Part shown: piece by piece, positions 15,731 to 24,402 of the stretch | How the letters are laid out: every line of letters begins with the position of its first letter | Position numbering within the stretch: the first letter of the stretch is position 1 | Assembly: GCF_019654915.1 (NCBI RefSeq) | Contig: NZ_BPET01000002.1 | Location: 62,001 to 126,000, forward strand | Length of the DNA: 64,000 bases | From: Shewanella sp. MBTL60-007 | GTDB taxonomy: Bacteria; Pseudomonadota; Gammaproteobacteria; Enterobacterales; Shewanellaceae | Direction: 5' to 3' | The notes under the pieces: generated by a model | What the model was told of the DNA's origin: nothing | The model's database searches: none | What the model saw: the letters and a program-made list of their open reading frames with translations, nothing else | Position numbers and translations under genes: made by a program

Positions 15731-16182
15731 CTATTTTGAAAATGCGCGGCCAATACCTTTAGCGGTAGCGACCTCGATATTTTCTAGTTGGGTTTTGTGC
15801 AGCCAAAGCGCTCTGGCAATTGACTGCTCGCTGTCGTCTTCATTGGGGAGCTGATGCCGCCTAATTGCTAGCATCTGCTCAAACTGGTTGTTTTCAATTG
15901 CTTCAACCAGACCTGCTATTTTTTTACCGCAATCTCCAACACTGGTGAGAAATCAGCTTTTAGTGCACTAGCGATTTGCACCTCTGCACCAGGTGAATCA
16001 GTCAGTAACTTTTTAAGTGCATCTTTTTGCTCGGCACTAATAGAACGCACAACAAAGTTGTGAGCGGCAGTGCACATAGAGCCGCCACGATTTACCATGT
16101 CAACAAAATCAGAGTGATCATTCACAGTGACGTTAAATGTAAAATCAGTGGTACCAATGGTTAGAGCGATTTGCTTTTTCAT
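15731..16182 (-). CDS. Tail assembly chaperone, -1 frameshift product (E+E'-like)
   Basis: The short form (15916-16182) ends AVKK-stop. The mRNA has seven A (15919-15925) in phase as A AAA AAA right before the UAG. A -1 slip continues as ATA GCA GGT CTG into an open frame of about 60 codons (IAGLVEAIENNQFEQMLAIR ... GIGRAFSK) ending at 15731. This reproduces the conserved G/GT and P2 E/E' arrangement located directly upstream of the tape measure, where the long form recruits the tape measure during tail assembly. Confidence 0.85.
15916..16182 (-). CDS. Tail assembly chaperone, short form
   Basis: 88 residues, P2 gpE-like chaperone that coats the tape measure with the frameshifted long form. 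Beta-rich N-terminus (QIALTIGTTDFTFNVTVND), then a helical part (ISAEQKDALKKLLTDSPGAE). It overlaps the upstream membrane-protein gene by 4 bases. Confidence 0.82.
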   Translation of the reverse strand: MKKQIALTIGTTDFTFNVTVNDHSDFVDMVNRGGSMCTAAHNFVVRSISAEQKDALKKLLTDSPGAEVQIASALKADFSPVLEIAVKK

Positions 16183-16445
16183 GGTAAATCCTTATTTTTT
16201 CTGTTGTTAAAAAAGTCTTTTAAGTTGGTGAATCCGTCTTTCATCTGGCGCTCGATACGGTCGCCCAAATCTTTTACGTCATCTTTAGTGGCATAGCTTT
16301 CGGCCACGTGGGTTTTGTGTTCGCTTAGCTCTTTGGCTGTATTCTTTTGGCTGTTAAATAAGCCAACAAAGAGTGGTACCAGCACGGTAAGCACTAAACC
16401 GCCAATAGCTAAAAAAACACGGATCCAATCTAAGCTGTCATTCAC
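16179..16445 (-). CDS. Small membrane protein of the lysis module
   Basis: 88 residues: one N-terminal transmembrane helix (VFLAIGGLVLTVLVPLFVGL), then a charged coiled coil (KELSEHKTHVAESYATKDDV, IERQMKDGF). Position between holin and tail chaperone and the single anchor plus coiled coil fit an i-spanin-like or holin-modulating protein, but neither is proven. It overlaps the holin stop by 4 bases. Confidence 0.7.
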   Translation of the reverse strand: MNDSLDWIRVFLAIGGLVLTVLVPLFVGLFNSQKNTAKELSEHKTHVAESYATKDDVKDLGDRIERQMKDGFTNLKDFFNNRKNKDLP

Positions 16446-16831
16446 TTGGCTACTCCCTTAATCTTTTCAACCGTGCGCAGACCTGCAAGGCCAAGCATGG
16501 CGAGGGTTAACTCCATCATGACTTCTAATGGCAACTCTGGTGTGCCAACATCAGGCCAAATCCATTGCAAAACAGGGTTAACCAAAAAGGCAAACAAAAA
16601 GCCAAAGCCACATACCCACATTAAAAATGGTCTTGCTCCCGCCACAAATGCACTGCGATGTTGCGCGGCCATGGTGTTAGCCAACGCTTGCATTAACATC
16701 GGCTTTTGTTTGATTTCGGTAAGCTCATTCTCAAGCTGTTGGCGTTCTTCGTCAGAGGTAAACAGTGCATCACCCGCTTTGCCAATAGCCTCGATGGGGT
16801 TAGTGCCTAAAATCGTGCTAAACCAACCCAT
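16442..16831 (-). CDS. Holin, 3TM type
   Basis: 129 residues resembling the three-TM holin family found in gene-transfer agents and P2-like phages. Amphipathic N-terminus (TNPIEAIGKAGDALFTSDEE), then hydrophobic segments including FLMWVCGFGFLFAFLVNPVL and LEVMMELTLAMLGLAGLR. It would permeabilise the inner membrane to release the endolysin encoded just upstream. Confidence 0.82.
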   Translation of the reverse strand: MGWFSTILGTNPIEAIGKAGDALFTSDEERQQLENELTEIKQKPMLMQALANTMAAQHRSAFVAGARPFLMWVCGFGFLFAFLVNPVLQWIWPDVGTPELPLEVMMELTLAMLGLAGLRTVEKIKGVAK

Positions 16832-16841
16832 GGAAAACTCC

Positions 16842-17390
16842 TTATAAATGCACTACACGTTGCAGCCAGCCAAATTGATATTTCTCTTGGCTTTCGTCTT
16901 TCACTGCAATGTTGATACAAAAACTAATTCGCATACTGCGCACCGCTTCAATCAATACCTTTAAGCCGTTTTGCTTACGATGCTCTACATACTTATTAAG
17001 CGCATATAGCGAACGGCTACCCACAACTCCATCGGCCACTAAGTCGGGATAAAGTGTTTGGCGGTTATTCAACACGTTAAGCACTTTCTGTAAACATTTG
17101 CCTGCACGGTTCGCACCGGAGTTAACCCCAAAGTCAAACAGCTGCTCTGTGAGTGTTTCGCTAATGCGGCAAATGTCATCAAGCTTTAACGGTGTCCAGT
17201 AGCGGTCTTGATAAATCTTGAACGCTAACTCATAAGGCAAGTCACGCATTGCGCCTTGATAACCATTTTCACGCGCAACACTTAACGTGATGCCATACAT
17301 GGTTTCACCACCTCGATCAGTTGGGTCGTTAACATACCCGCCCTCGCGTTCGATCAACTCTTCAATCAATCTGTTTTTTAAGTTGCTCAT
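16842..17390 (-). CDS. Endolysin, GH108 N-acetylmuramidase
   Basis: 182 residues. The glycosidase domain shows IEREGGYVNDPTDRGGETMY with the catalytic Glu in EGGYVNDP and the GIT motif, then YQDRYWTPLKLDDI and LFDFGVNSGANRAGKCLQ. A C-terminal peptidoglycan-binding region of the PF09374 type follows (VADGVVGSRSLYALNKYV). No signal peptide, so export depends on the holin. ATGA overlap with the zinc-finger gene upstream. Confidence 0.9.
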   Translation of the reverse strand: MSNLKNRLIEELIEREGGYVNDPTDRGGETMYGITLSVARENGYQGAMRDLPYELAFKIYQDRYWTPLKLDDICRISETLTEQLFDFGVNSGANRAGKCLQKVLNVLNNRQTLYPDLVADGVVGSRSLYALNKYVEHRKQNGLKVLIEAVRSMRISFCINIAVKDESQEKYQFGWLQRVVHL

Positions 17391-17605
17391 CGCTTTCGCT
17401 CACTTAACTTTTGGCAGTCAATACACAACTGCACACCTTTTACCTCTTGGCGGCGTGGCTCTGGAATGGCCTCGCCACATTCAATACAATGGCTAGCACT
17501 GGGCGGTGCAGGTTTAGCGTTCTGGCGCATTGCGTTTGCTCTGGCCTCTGCACGCGCTTCATGTTTGACCGCTAAATCTGCATCATCCATTCGTGGTTGC
17601 TCCAA
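17387..17605 (-). CDS. TraR/DksA-type zinc-finger protein
   Basis: 72 residues. C-terminal C4 zinc finger CIECGEAIP ... VQLCIDCQKLSE (C-x2-C, 17 residues, C-x2-C) and an N-terminal acidic coiled helix (DDADLAVKHEARAEARANAM). TraR-like phage proteins bind the RNA polymerase secondary channel and mimic DksA/ppGpp effects. It sits between tube and lysis genes in the late operon. Confidence 0.88.
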   Translation of the reverse strand: MEQPRMDDADLAVKHEARAEARANAMRQNAKPAPPSASHCIECGEAIPEPRRQEVKGVQLCIDCQKLSERKR

Positions 17606-17610
17606 GTTGC

Positions 17611-18060
17611 CTACTGCACTATGTGTTCAATTTCATCTGGGCGCAGATATGGCACGCCATCGATATGAATAAAGTCAGGGCTAGTGATATCGAACGGGAT
17701 TTTGAACAAGCTGGCACTGCCGCCTTTGCTGTCAATATCCAACAAGTCACTTAACTTGATGCGGCAACCAAAGCATTCAACCTTGCGTTCGTCTTGTGAC
17801 GTTTTGGCATAAAACTGAATGTCAAAGTTTGGTAATGCGCGCCATGCGCCTGCCGTTTTGGCTTGTTGGCTAATCAAAGCAAAGTTTGCTGCGTTAACGG
17901 TTAATTCACCGCTTCCTGCCACATGGCCATCTACTGCCCCATCGGGTACACCACCGGTTTGAGATACACCGCTGTTGTCGGTAATGGTTACTGTGGCGCT
18001 ATCGACTTGTACTGCAGTGTCACCCACGTGGGTTCTAAAATTCATTCCTGATAAACGCAT
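17611..18060 (-). CDS. Tail tube protein (gpFII-like)
   Basis: 149 residues of the major tail tube type in the FI-FII order. Beta-rich, with MRLSGMNFRTHVGDTAVQVD at the start and IQFYAKTSQDERKVECFGCR, DITSPDFIHIDGVPYLRP near the end. It forms the inner tube. Confidence 0.87.
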   Translation of the reverse strand: MRLSGMNFRTHVGDTAVQVDSATVTITDNSGVSQTGGVPDGAVDGHVAGSGELTVNAANFALISQQAKTAGAWRALPNFDIQFYAKTSQDERKVECFGCRIKLSDLLDIDSKGGSASLFKIPFDITSPDFIHIDGVPYLRPDEIEHIVQ

Positions 18061-18086
18061 TGTTTTCTCCTAATACGTAATTGGCG

Positions 18087-19193
18087 TTATAGAACGCTAA
18101 GATCCAACATGATGTTGACGGTGATTGATTTCGGGCTGTTGTACGGGCGCACAACCATGTAGATAACCACCTGCGTTTTGCTCTTCCACTCAATGGTGAT
18201 ATCGCCATCTTGTGGTGGCATGATGTCACCGGGGAACGCTACACCCTGCACCTTGTAGCTTTTGCTCATGGCGCGCAGTGGCTTAATAAAGTACGCCTTG
18301 TTTAACTCAATGCTGGCAGGCGTTGAGTTAAGCACACGGTTAGCCACGCGCATGATGGCGCGAACGCGCACTTCACGGCTTGCCTTGTGTACGACACGTA
18401 GATTTTCAACCACTTGGTAATCACCGCCAGTGACTTCTAGCGTTGAGCCATCGCCCCAATAAACGCCCTCCACGTCTGGATACCATTGCGGCACACTAAA
18501 ACGCGCTACGGCCAAGGTATTTAAGGTCGCCAGTGATAATGGCGTTTCAGTTGAGTCAGTTGGCATAGGGCCAAGACCTGCAACCGAGCCTGTCGCAACT
18601 CGCATAGGAGAATCTGCAATGCTCACGCTGCGATTACATAAACGGCCAGCAAGTACGCCCACGTTATTGCCATTAAGCTGTGGCACGGGTACCACTAACG
18701 GGAGAGCCAAGCCATTCACTAGAACCGCCATTTTGGCTTCATATGCTGGCCATGTTTCATTTGCTTTATCGATACCTGGCAAGGCAACAATGACAAAGCA
18801 CCAACGGCCATGTGAGCCTTGCAGTGCGAGTGTGGCGTCATAGATTGCACTAATTTGCTCTGCTGTGGTTTGCACATCACAAATCGCAAGCGCTTCAAAA
18901 CTCTGTACTTCATTTGCACGAATAATCGCGCCGCTAATTTCTTCATCAGCTGCTAACGGGTATACCGCTGCCGTCCAGTTCTGCCCCGCATTAAGCTGCG
19001 CGGCTATGAGCTGCTTACGCAGATTGCTATCAGCAAATAGCGCACTGAGATCAGTTTGCGCATTGACTGAGTAAAGCTGGCTTTCTTCTTCGGCGTTGCC
19101 AGCGCGACCAATGTACAAAACGTGACGTTCAATTTCGGTCACTTCGCCTTGTCCTTGGTTTTGGTTGTTTACGGTAGCGTTACCTAATGGCAT
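18087..19193 (-). CDS. Contractile tail sheath protein (gpFI-like)
   Basis: 368 residues, sheath protein of a contractile myophage tail. Characteristic start VERHVLYIGRAGNAEEES-like region and C-terminal conserved sheath domain (VEGVYWGDGSTLEVTGGDYQ, VVENLRVVHKASREVRVRAI, RVLNSTPASIELNKAYFIKP). Immediately upstream of the tube gene. Confidence 0.9.
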   Translation of the reverse strand: MPLGNATVNNQNQGQGEVTEIERHVLYIGRAGNAEEESQLYSVNAQTDLSALFADSNLRKQLIAAQLNAGQNWTAAVYPLAADEEISGAIIRANEVQSFEALAICDVQTTAEQISAIYDATLALQGSHGRWCFVIVALPGIDKANETWPAYEAKMAVLVNGLALPLVVPVPQLNGNNVGVLAGRLCNRSVSIADSPMRVATGSVAGLGPMPTDSTETPLSLATLNTLAVARFSVPQWYPDVEGVYWGDGSTLEVTGGDYQVVENLRVVHKASREVRVRAIMRVANRVLNSTPASIELNKAYFIKPLRAMSKSYKVQGVAFPGDIMPPQDGDITIEWKSKTQVVIYMVVRPYNSPKSITVNIMLDLSVL

Positions 19194-19197
19194 GGGG

Positions 19198-19848
19198 TTA
19201 TCCTCTTGTTTGACTTAATAGTGTTGCTAATTCGGCTTGCACATTTTCGGGTGTGTCGCCAAGGAACGAACGCGATGGCACTGGAATAGGCCAACTTTGC
19301 TTACTCGTTTCCCCCCTCAGTTGCCGCAAAATAAGTCCGGCTTGGCCTTGTGATAGGCTTGCCGTGATTTCGCCAAGACTAGCTTTGCGATATCCCTTAC
19401 CTTTTTGCCGCTTAACTTTGTAACCCTCTTTCGATAACGCTTTGGCTTGGGCGCGCGTACATGGCGCGTCATAATCTGCTTGCCCATGAATACGTGCCAT
19501 GCGCTGCTTGCTCATTTGTTCGCTGCCACCCTCTTGTTGCAGTGCAGCAATGCGACCTGTATGTGTCGACTTATGCTTTAGCTCTAATCGGTTAGCGCTT
19601 TTCACATAGGGCTCAAGCGTGCGGCCCAAGCGTTTTAGTAATTTAGTTTTCTTGCCATTTTTTCGTGGGGCAAAGCTTTGGCCTGTTACCGTTCTTTGCT
19701 CTCTAATGCGTTTACGTGCTTTCGCGCGCTGGCTGCGACCAAGGGTTTTTAATATGCGAACCCGCTTATTGGCTGGCAGTGACAACATCAATAGTTGGTC
19801 TTTAACACTCAACGCTTGCTGTTTGTTTGGCGCAATAACGAGGCTCAT
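19198..19848 (-). CDS. Virion morphogenesis / tail completion protein (gpS-like)
   Basis: 216 residues, very basic in the N-terminal half (KTLGRSQRAKARKRIREQRT), matching the phage virion-morphogenesis family (gpS). Further family-like features: GQSFAPRKNGKKTKLLKRL and the C-terminal PVPSRSFLGDTPENVQAELA. It probably joins tail and head or caps the sheath. 4-base overlap with the gpR-like gene. Confidence 0.82.
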   Translation of the reverse strand: MSLVIAPNKQQALSVKDQLLMLSLPANKRVRILKTLGRSQRAKARKRIREQRTVTGQSFAPRKNGKKTKLLKRLGRTLEPYVKSANRLELKHKSTHTGRIAALQQEGGSEQMSKQRMARIHGQADYDAPCTRAQAKALSKEGYKVKRQKGKGYRKASLGEITASLSQGQAGLILRQLRGETSKQSWPIPVPSRSFLGDTPENVQAELATLLSQTRG

Positions 19849-20333
19849 TCGTCATCACTTAGCGACACCACTGTGTCAACGCTTTCGGCAATATTGATAG
19901 GCACCAGTGATACCCGGTAACGACCACCATTAAATTGCACTGGGCCGTTGTCGTCAGGAATAAGCTCTATGTCATCCATCAGCTGCAATTCGATTAATAT
20001 CGTGGCGTTGTCTCGGCTTACTACATCGATATCAATTTCAGGATCATCCAAGCCGTAATCATCACGCGGCCATTCGCTGTCAATAAGGAACGCCGACACC
20101 ATAGCAAGCAAGTTGTAAGAGTTAATGCGGCGGTGCGGAAACTGCTCGAACGCGATAACCGCGTTGTACTTCCACTTGGCAACTTCATAGCCATTACAAC
20201 CAAGATCATCACCGTTTAAGATAAGAGTGCCGCGCTCTTGCCACGCATCGATGTTGTTGCTGTTAATCACCGGCTGCAAACTGGCAAGTAAAAATTCGCA
20301 AAGTTGCTGCAATTGGGTTTTGGTCTGGCTCAT
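19845..20333 (-). CDS. Tail completion protein (gpR-like)
   Basis: 162 residues of the P2 gpR type: LCEFLLASLQPVINSNNIDA, GNGYEVAKWKYNAVIAFEQF-like core (sequence CNGYEVAKWKYNAV), PHRRINSYNLLAMVSAFLID, then an acidic C-terminal part. It acts at the tail terminus. 4-base overlap with the head-completion gene. Confidence 0.82.
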   Translation of the reverse strand: MSQTKTQLQQLCEFLLASLQPVINSNNIDAWQERGTLILNGDDLGCNGYEVAKWKYNAVIAFEQFPHRRINSYNLLAMVSAFLIDSEWPRDDYGLDDPEIDIDVVSRDNATILIELQLMDDIELIPDDNGPVQFNGGRYRVSLVPINIAESVDTVVSLSDDE

Positions 20334-20812
20334 AGCGAGTGCACTCCCGCACGGCCAAGGCCTAACAATAACCGCACGCTGCGGTTAGATTGCCCAAGCA
20401 AAGCGTTTTGCTGGTCTTCATCTTGGGCTTTATTGTTGCCCGCCTCTTTTTGGTCAACGGCAGAAAAATAGCCCAGCAAGTCGGCATGGGAACGGGCATA
20501 CACTGCCGCGCGGTAAATGCTGACCTGCTGTTCACTGAAATCAGGAACTAGACTAGCGTCTAAGGCAAAAGGCACATCCTTGTTAACTGGGGATGCTGCA
20601 CTTGATGAACATGGCGGAAAAACGTAATTCAGTATTTGTTGTTGCACTTCGGCAACGCTGCGATTGAGTGAGTCAGCAATGGCTTGCTCTTCAAAAAATT
20701 CAGGTATACGGCGATGCTTGCGAAACTCGCCCGAAGACAACGCAGGCCAACCCGAATCTTTGTCGATATCTATGCTTGCTTGTGCTGCTGCATCAAATCC
20801 AAAACTGCTCAT
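20330..20812 (-). CDS. Head completion protein (gpL-like)
   Basis: 160 residues matching P2 gpL (head-tail connector stopper): IDIDKDSGWPALSSGEFRKH, IADSLNRSVAEVQQQILNYV, SIYRAAVYARSHADLLGYFS. Order M-L-R-S is as expected for HP1/P2-like phages. Confidence 0.85.
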   Translation of the reverse strand: MSSFGFDAAAQASIDIDKDSGWPALSSGEFRKHRRIPEFFEEQAIADSLNRSVAEVQQQILNYVFPPCSSSAASPVNKDVPFALDASLVPDFSEQQVSIYRAAVYARSHADLLGYFSAVDQKEAGNNKAQDEDQQNALLGQSNRSVRLLLGLGRAGVHSL

Positions 20813-20922
20813 CTCATTCGCTCTTAATTGGGTTCAGTGCGGTTAGCGTCGACGTGGTTATTAACGGTCGCCCGTCAAACACTCGGCTAGCGCACTGGAG
20901 GGTTGGGAGTCGGTCCCTTGCG

Positions 20923-21696
20923 TTAGCTGCCTTGCTCTTGAGAACCATTCTCTTGTGAGCCACTCTCTTGAGAGCCATAGGCCTCTAACGCACGTATTCT
21001 CATTTCAATCTTGTTGCGTACTGTTTTTACCTGGGCATGCTTATGCAGGCTGGCGGCTTTTTCCAATAACGCATCTGCTTGCTGCAGGCGGTCAATGTCG
21101 CCCACTTGTGTTGGCTTAACATCGCCGTTTGTTGTGCGCAGTAACGCCAAACCCGCGAATTTGTAATACTTAGCGGTAACCACTTCCGGTAATTTCCAGC
21201 CATTAGCAACATGCTTAAACACTTGGCTGAAATACGGCTCAATACTGTGGCCGTTTTCTGCTTGCACTGTTGCCCAGTCGTATACAGCATCGCTAATAAA
21301 CCCCGCCCATTGACGGCGAATACTTCGTGCCATAGGTTGGTTAAGCTCAATGGCTTTGAGGCCGAGCTCAATGCCTTGGCCGAGGTCGTCAATGTCGAAA
21401 AGCCAAACCACGCAATAAGCAAAAATAGGATTGTCAGAAATAGCATTTTTGTCGTTCTCCTTGGCACTCTGTAGCGTTGCTAAATATTCAGTGACAATGG
21501 GTAACCACTTGGGCAGTAACACGTCACGTTTGTGGGCGATTTTATCCGCCCGTCTTACCAAGCCCTTGAGGCGCTTTAAGTCGTCTTCAAGTTCAATCAG
21601 TTGTAAGTGCAGGCTTGGCGCATATTGCGCATCACCTGTTTGGCTTACTTTTTGGAGCTTTTCTTGGCTTTGGCGTCTTTCTCGCCACGCGAGGAT
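20923..21696 (-). CDS. Terminase small subunit (gpM-like), start unusual
   Basis: The gpM-like frame is recognisable from RRQSQEKL through KIAHKRDVLLPKWLPIVTEYLA, WLFDIDDLGQGIELGLKAIE, to VRNKIEMRIRALEAYGSQE. The first conventional start (TTG at 21559-21561, giving 212 aa) would cut off about 45 conserved-position residues. Upstream in frame there is no ATG, GTG or TTG before the stop, but ATC at 21694-21696 follows GGCGGAGCAAGC, a well placed Shine-Dalgarno, and would give 257 aa, close to P2 gpM (247). The alternative is a -1 slip at A AAA AAG (21714-21720) in the overlapping upstream gene. The C-terminus has a GSQE repeat. Confidence 0.8.
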   Translation of the reverse strand: MLAWRERRQSQEKLQKVSQTGDAQYAPSLHLQLIELEDDLKRLKGLVRRADKIAHKRDVLLPKWLPIVTEYLATLQSAKENDKNAISDNPIFAYCVVWLFDIDDLGQGIELGLKAIELNQPMARSIRRQWAGFISDAVYDWATVQAENGHSIEPYFSQVFKHVANGWKLPEVVTAKYYKFAGLALLRTTNGDVKPTQVGDIDRLQQADALLEKAASLHKHAQVKTVRNKIEMRIRALEAYGSQESGSQENGSQEQGS

Positions 21697-22241
21697 GCTT
21701 GCTCCGCCAACGGCTTTTTTAGCTCTTCGGTAGCCTCTTTAATGTCACTTGCGGCTTCACTAATGCTTTCTGCGCTATAAGCCAGATCACTAGATGTTTC
21801 GCTTACGTTATTAGCAGCGGTTTCAACTTTGTCAGCGGCTTGGGTTACGCTATCAGCGGCTTGTTCCACGGTTTGGGCTGCATCGGTAACTGTGTCAGCA
21901 CTGTGTTCTAATTCGGTTTGAATATCGGTGATTTTAATATCAGAGATTGCGCCATCATCATCGTTCGTCACTAAAGCTGCAGCCGACTTATCATCACCCG
22001 CAGCAGGATCAACATGAATTTGCGCATCTACATAAAGCGCGTTTTGGGCACCCAGTATGCGCCGGGCTTTTTCGATGGCTTGGTGTTCTTCACAACCAAG
22101 CAAACAGGCCAGTAGCGCTAACGCTTCATTTACTGGTGCCTGAATGGCATCATGCTCGGCACAGTCATGTGCTTGCTGTGCTTTTTCAGCATTAGCTTTT
22201 TCAGCGTCACAACGTTTTTTAAAATTGGCGATAGCACTCAT
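21645..22241 (-). CDS. Coiled-coil phage protein between capsid and terminase small subunit
   Basis: 198 residues, no recognised family. N-terminal helix (ANFKKRCDAEKANAEKAQQA), a hydrophobic Cys-containing helix (NEALALLACLLGCEEHQAIE), an acidic linker, then a long repetitive helix of the type AADSVTQAADKVETAANNVS and a lysine-rich tail. This extra gene is not part of canonical P2. Its last 52 bases overlap the probable start of the terminase gene, and A AAA AAG at 21714-21720 is in phase for a -1 slip into that gene. A head-decoration or assembly role is a guess from position. Confidence 0.75.
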   Translation of the reverse strand: MSAIANFKKRCDAEKANAEKAQQAHDCAEHDAIQAPVNEALALLACLLGCEEHQAIEKARRILGAQNALYVDAQIHVDPAAGDDKSAAALVTNDDDGAISDIKITDIQTELEHSADTVTDAAQTVEQAADSVTQAADKVETAANNVSETSSDLAYSAESISEAASDIKEATEELKKPLAEQASSRGEKDAKAKKSSKK

Positions 22242-22332
22242 GGCAATATCCTGTTTAGTCGTTCTAGTAATAAGTTGGTAAAGGCTTTACAAGGGTTTGA
22301 TTAGGCACTCATTGAGTGCCTAATCGCTTGCT

Positions 22333-23367
22333 TTACACTGCAGGTGCAGGGCCAATATTCATATTGGCTTCATCGATAGCGGCGTAGCCCTCGAACTCTT
22401 CAACTGCGTAGCCTTCCATGCGCCAGTACTTGTCTTCATGCTGCTTACGGTCTTCAACATTTTCAGACTTACGCGAGCGCGTGCCTTTTTGCGTGTAAAG
22501 GTGCAAGTTAGAAAGCAAGGTCACCACGATACGTTTGCCAGGGAAGAACGGCGGCGTATAAGCACGTAGGCCACCAATGTTCTTATCAGCTTGTTGCGCG
22601 GCCACTTTCTCAGTTGGCTTGTCGGCTTGGTTCATCATGTGAGTTTGCGCTGTCGCAGTTAAATCGCTACCCACTAACACCACAAGACGCGGATCATTGC
22701 GCAATGACGGATGAATAAGCGTGTTTTTCAACTCGGTAACAATCGCGTCAAGCGTCTTGTATTCACGGTCTTTTAAGACGCCATCTACCGGATTAGGGTT
22801 AAAATAGATTGGGTCGGTAACAATTTGACCTGCAGCCTTTTCTTTAACGATTTGGTGCCAGCCCTTGTTAACGTCTTCGCCCATTGGGTTTGTTTCTGGA
22901 TTAGATGTTGCTGCAACGGTTTTACCGTTAAAGCCAACACGCAGCATATCTAGCGCAAAACGCATCGTGCTATTTTGGCTCATGAGTTTCATAAACTGCT
23001 GCGCGCTACCAGCGTTCGCCCATACAGCCAATGTTGCCCAAGGCACTGCCGAGCATGAATCTGTTTCTACTAGCTCGTAGGTATGGCCATCAACACCATT
23101 CGTTGATGAAAAACGCCCGCCAGCTTTGCGGCCAGTAGCAATACCATAGTTACCCACTTTAACGACTTGGCCTTTAATCTGGTCAACGTCCATCGTGGTG
23201 ATCAGTGATAGAAACTCAACCGATTCAAGCATGGCGGCTTTTAGTTTCAGTTCCATCGGGTTTGAAACGCTGAATTGATGGTGTACATCATCAACGCCGT
23301 AAGCTGTGGCCATGTTGCTGGTATATGCCAGCAAACAAGCGCGTGCGACCGGAGTCAAAGTATTCAT
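22333..23367 (-). CDS. Major capsid protein (gpN-like)
   Basis: 344 residues of the P2 capsid family: the start LTPVARACLLAYTSNMATAY, then DDVHHQFSVSNPMELKLKAA, the GRKAGGRFSSTNGVDGHTYE loop, VGFNGKTVAATSNPETNPMG and KGWHQIVKEKA. HK97 fold expected. It follows the scaffold gene as in P2 (O-N). Confidence 0.93.
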   Translation of the reverse strand: MNTLTPVARACLLAYTSNMATAYGVDDVHHQFSVSNPMELKLKAAMLESVEFLSLITTMDVDQIKGQVVKVGNYGIATGRKAGGRFSSTNGVDGHTYELVETDSCSAVPWATLAVWANAGSAQQFMKLMSQNSTMRFALDMLRVGFNGKTVAATSNPETNPMGEDVNKGWHQIVKEKAAGQIVTDPIYFNPNPVDGVLKDREYKTLDAIVTELKNTLIHPSLRNDPRLVVLVGSDLTATAQTHMMNQADKPTEKVAAQQADKNIGGLRAYTPPFFPGKRIVVTLLSNLHLYTQKGTRSRKSENVEDRKQHEDKYWRMEGYAVEEFEGYAAIDEANMNIGPAPAV

Positions 23368-23416
23368 GTTGTTCTCTCTTGTTTAGTGATGAATGTCAGC
23401 TATCAATTACAGCGAG

Positions 23417-24301
23417 TTATACGCAAGTGAAGTTATCGCCCGTACCTGCAGGATCAGGCTCTTGATCGCCCGTTTCTTTGCTTAACTCTTTAAACTGAGT
23501 TTCCATACCATCAACTTTGGCGGTTAGGTTGGTTAGCGTTTCATTCAGCGTGCCAAATTGCTCAGCCGTGATGCCGTTTTGTTGCTCACCCGCTGGCGGC
23601 CGCTCTTCTTCTGTTTCAGTCGGCTTTACACTGAATGCAGCTGTTTTTTCTTCAAGGCTTTGTAATCGGTCGCCAATAGCTGAAAATTGAGCCATTACGG
23701 CTTCATGCTGTTCTTTGGTCATGGGTTGTTCCTCTTCGATATCGTTTGCCGATGCAGGCGTGTTACTTCTGAAAAATGCTTCAAGCACGCCAAACAATCG
23801 GCTTTGTACCGACTTGCTTTCTGTATCTTGAATAAAGTCTGTTAATTCGAGGGGTTCTAGCTGGCTGTACTCGCGTTCGGTATCCACTTCACCAATAGAG
23901 AATTTAAGGCGAGTCGTGCCTGTTGATGCTGGCGAGTCGGTAACAGCAATACCTTGTAGATAGGCTTTACCAGTACCTTTGTAATCAATGTTTGGCTCAA
24001 TAGACATAAACAGCTTTTGGCCGTCTTTGTTGGCTTCAAGTAGATAATCATTTGCCGTCAGTTTGACGTATAAGCGCAACTTACCACCTGCGGTAGCGGC
24101 TTTAACTTCGTCAACAGTGCCCCAGTTTTTACCCTCAAATGGGCCCCAAGTAGAGCGAAAATGTTCAGGCCAAATCATGGCGGTGTATTCATCAATTGAA
24201 TACTGCTCGGCCATATCTTTAATCCACTCTTTTGTAATAGTGCGGCCATCAACGGTAGCACCCTCGGTTGCCGCAATTACCCAGCCTGTCTGTTTGCCCA
24301 T
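23417..24301 (-). CDS. Capsid scaffolding protease (gpO-like)
   Basis: 294 residues from MGKQTGWVIAATEGATVDGR; the longer frame upstream is rich in Cys/Arg and not family-like. Residues 1-150 form the serine-protease domain (IWPEHFRSTWGPFEGKNWGT, LQGIAVTDSPASTGTTRLKF), and the C-terminal half is the scaffold: a helix (EQHEAVMAQFSAIGDRLQSL), proline-rich linker, and coiled coil (LNETLTNLTAKVDGMETQFK). It directs procapsid assembly and cleaves itself and capsid N-termini. Confidence 0.9.
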   Translation of the reverse strand: MGKQTGWVIAATEGATVDGRTITKEWIKDMAEQYSIDEYTAMIWPEHFRSTWGPFEGKNWGTVDEVKAATAGGKLRLYVKLTANDYLLEANKDGQKLFMSIEPNIDYKGTGKAYLQGIAVTDSPASTGTTRLKFSIGEVDTEREYSQLEPLELTDFIQDTESKSVQSRLFGVLEAFFRSNTPASANDIEEEQPMTKEQHEAVMAQFSAIGDRLQSLEEKTAAFSVKPTETEEERPPAGEQQNGITAEQFGTLNETLTNLTAKVDGMETQFKELSKETGDQEPDPAGTGDNFTCV

Positions 24302-24402
24302 TTGGCTACCCACTCCGCACGTTGTTATTCGATATAAATAGAGATATTGCAGGCAGCATAGCCAGCTGCAACGGCGCTGGCACTCGGTTTGATTCTGAGT
24401 GA

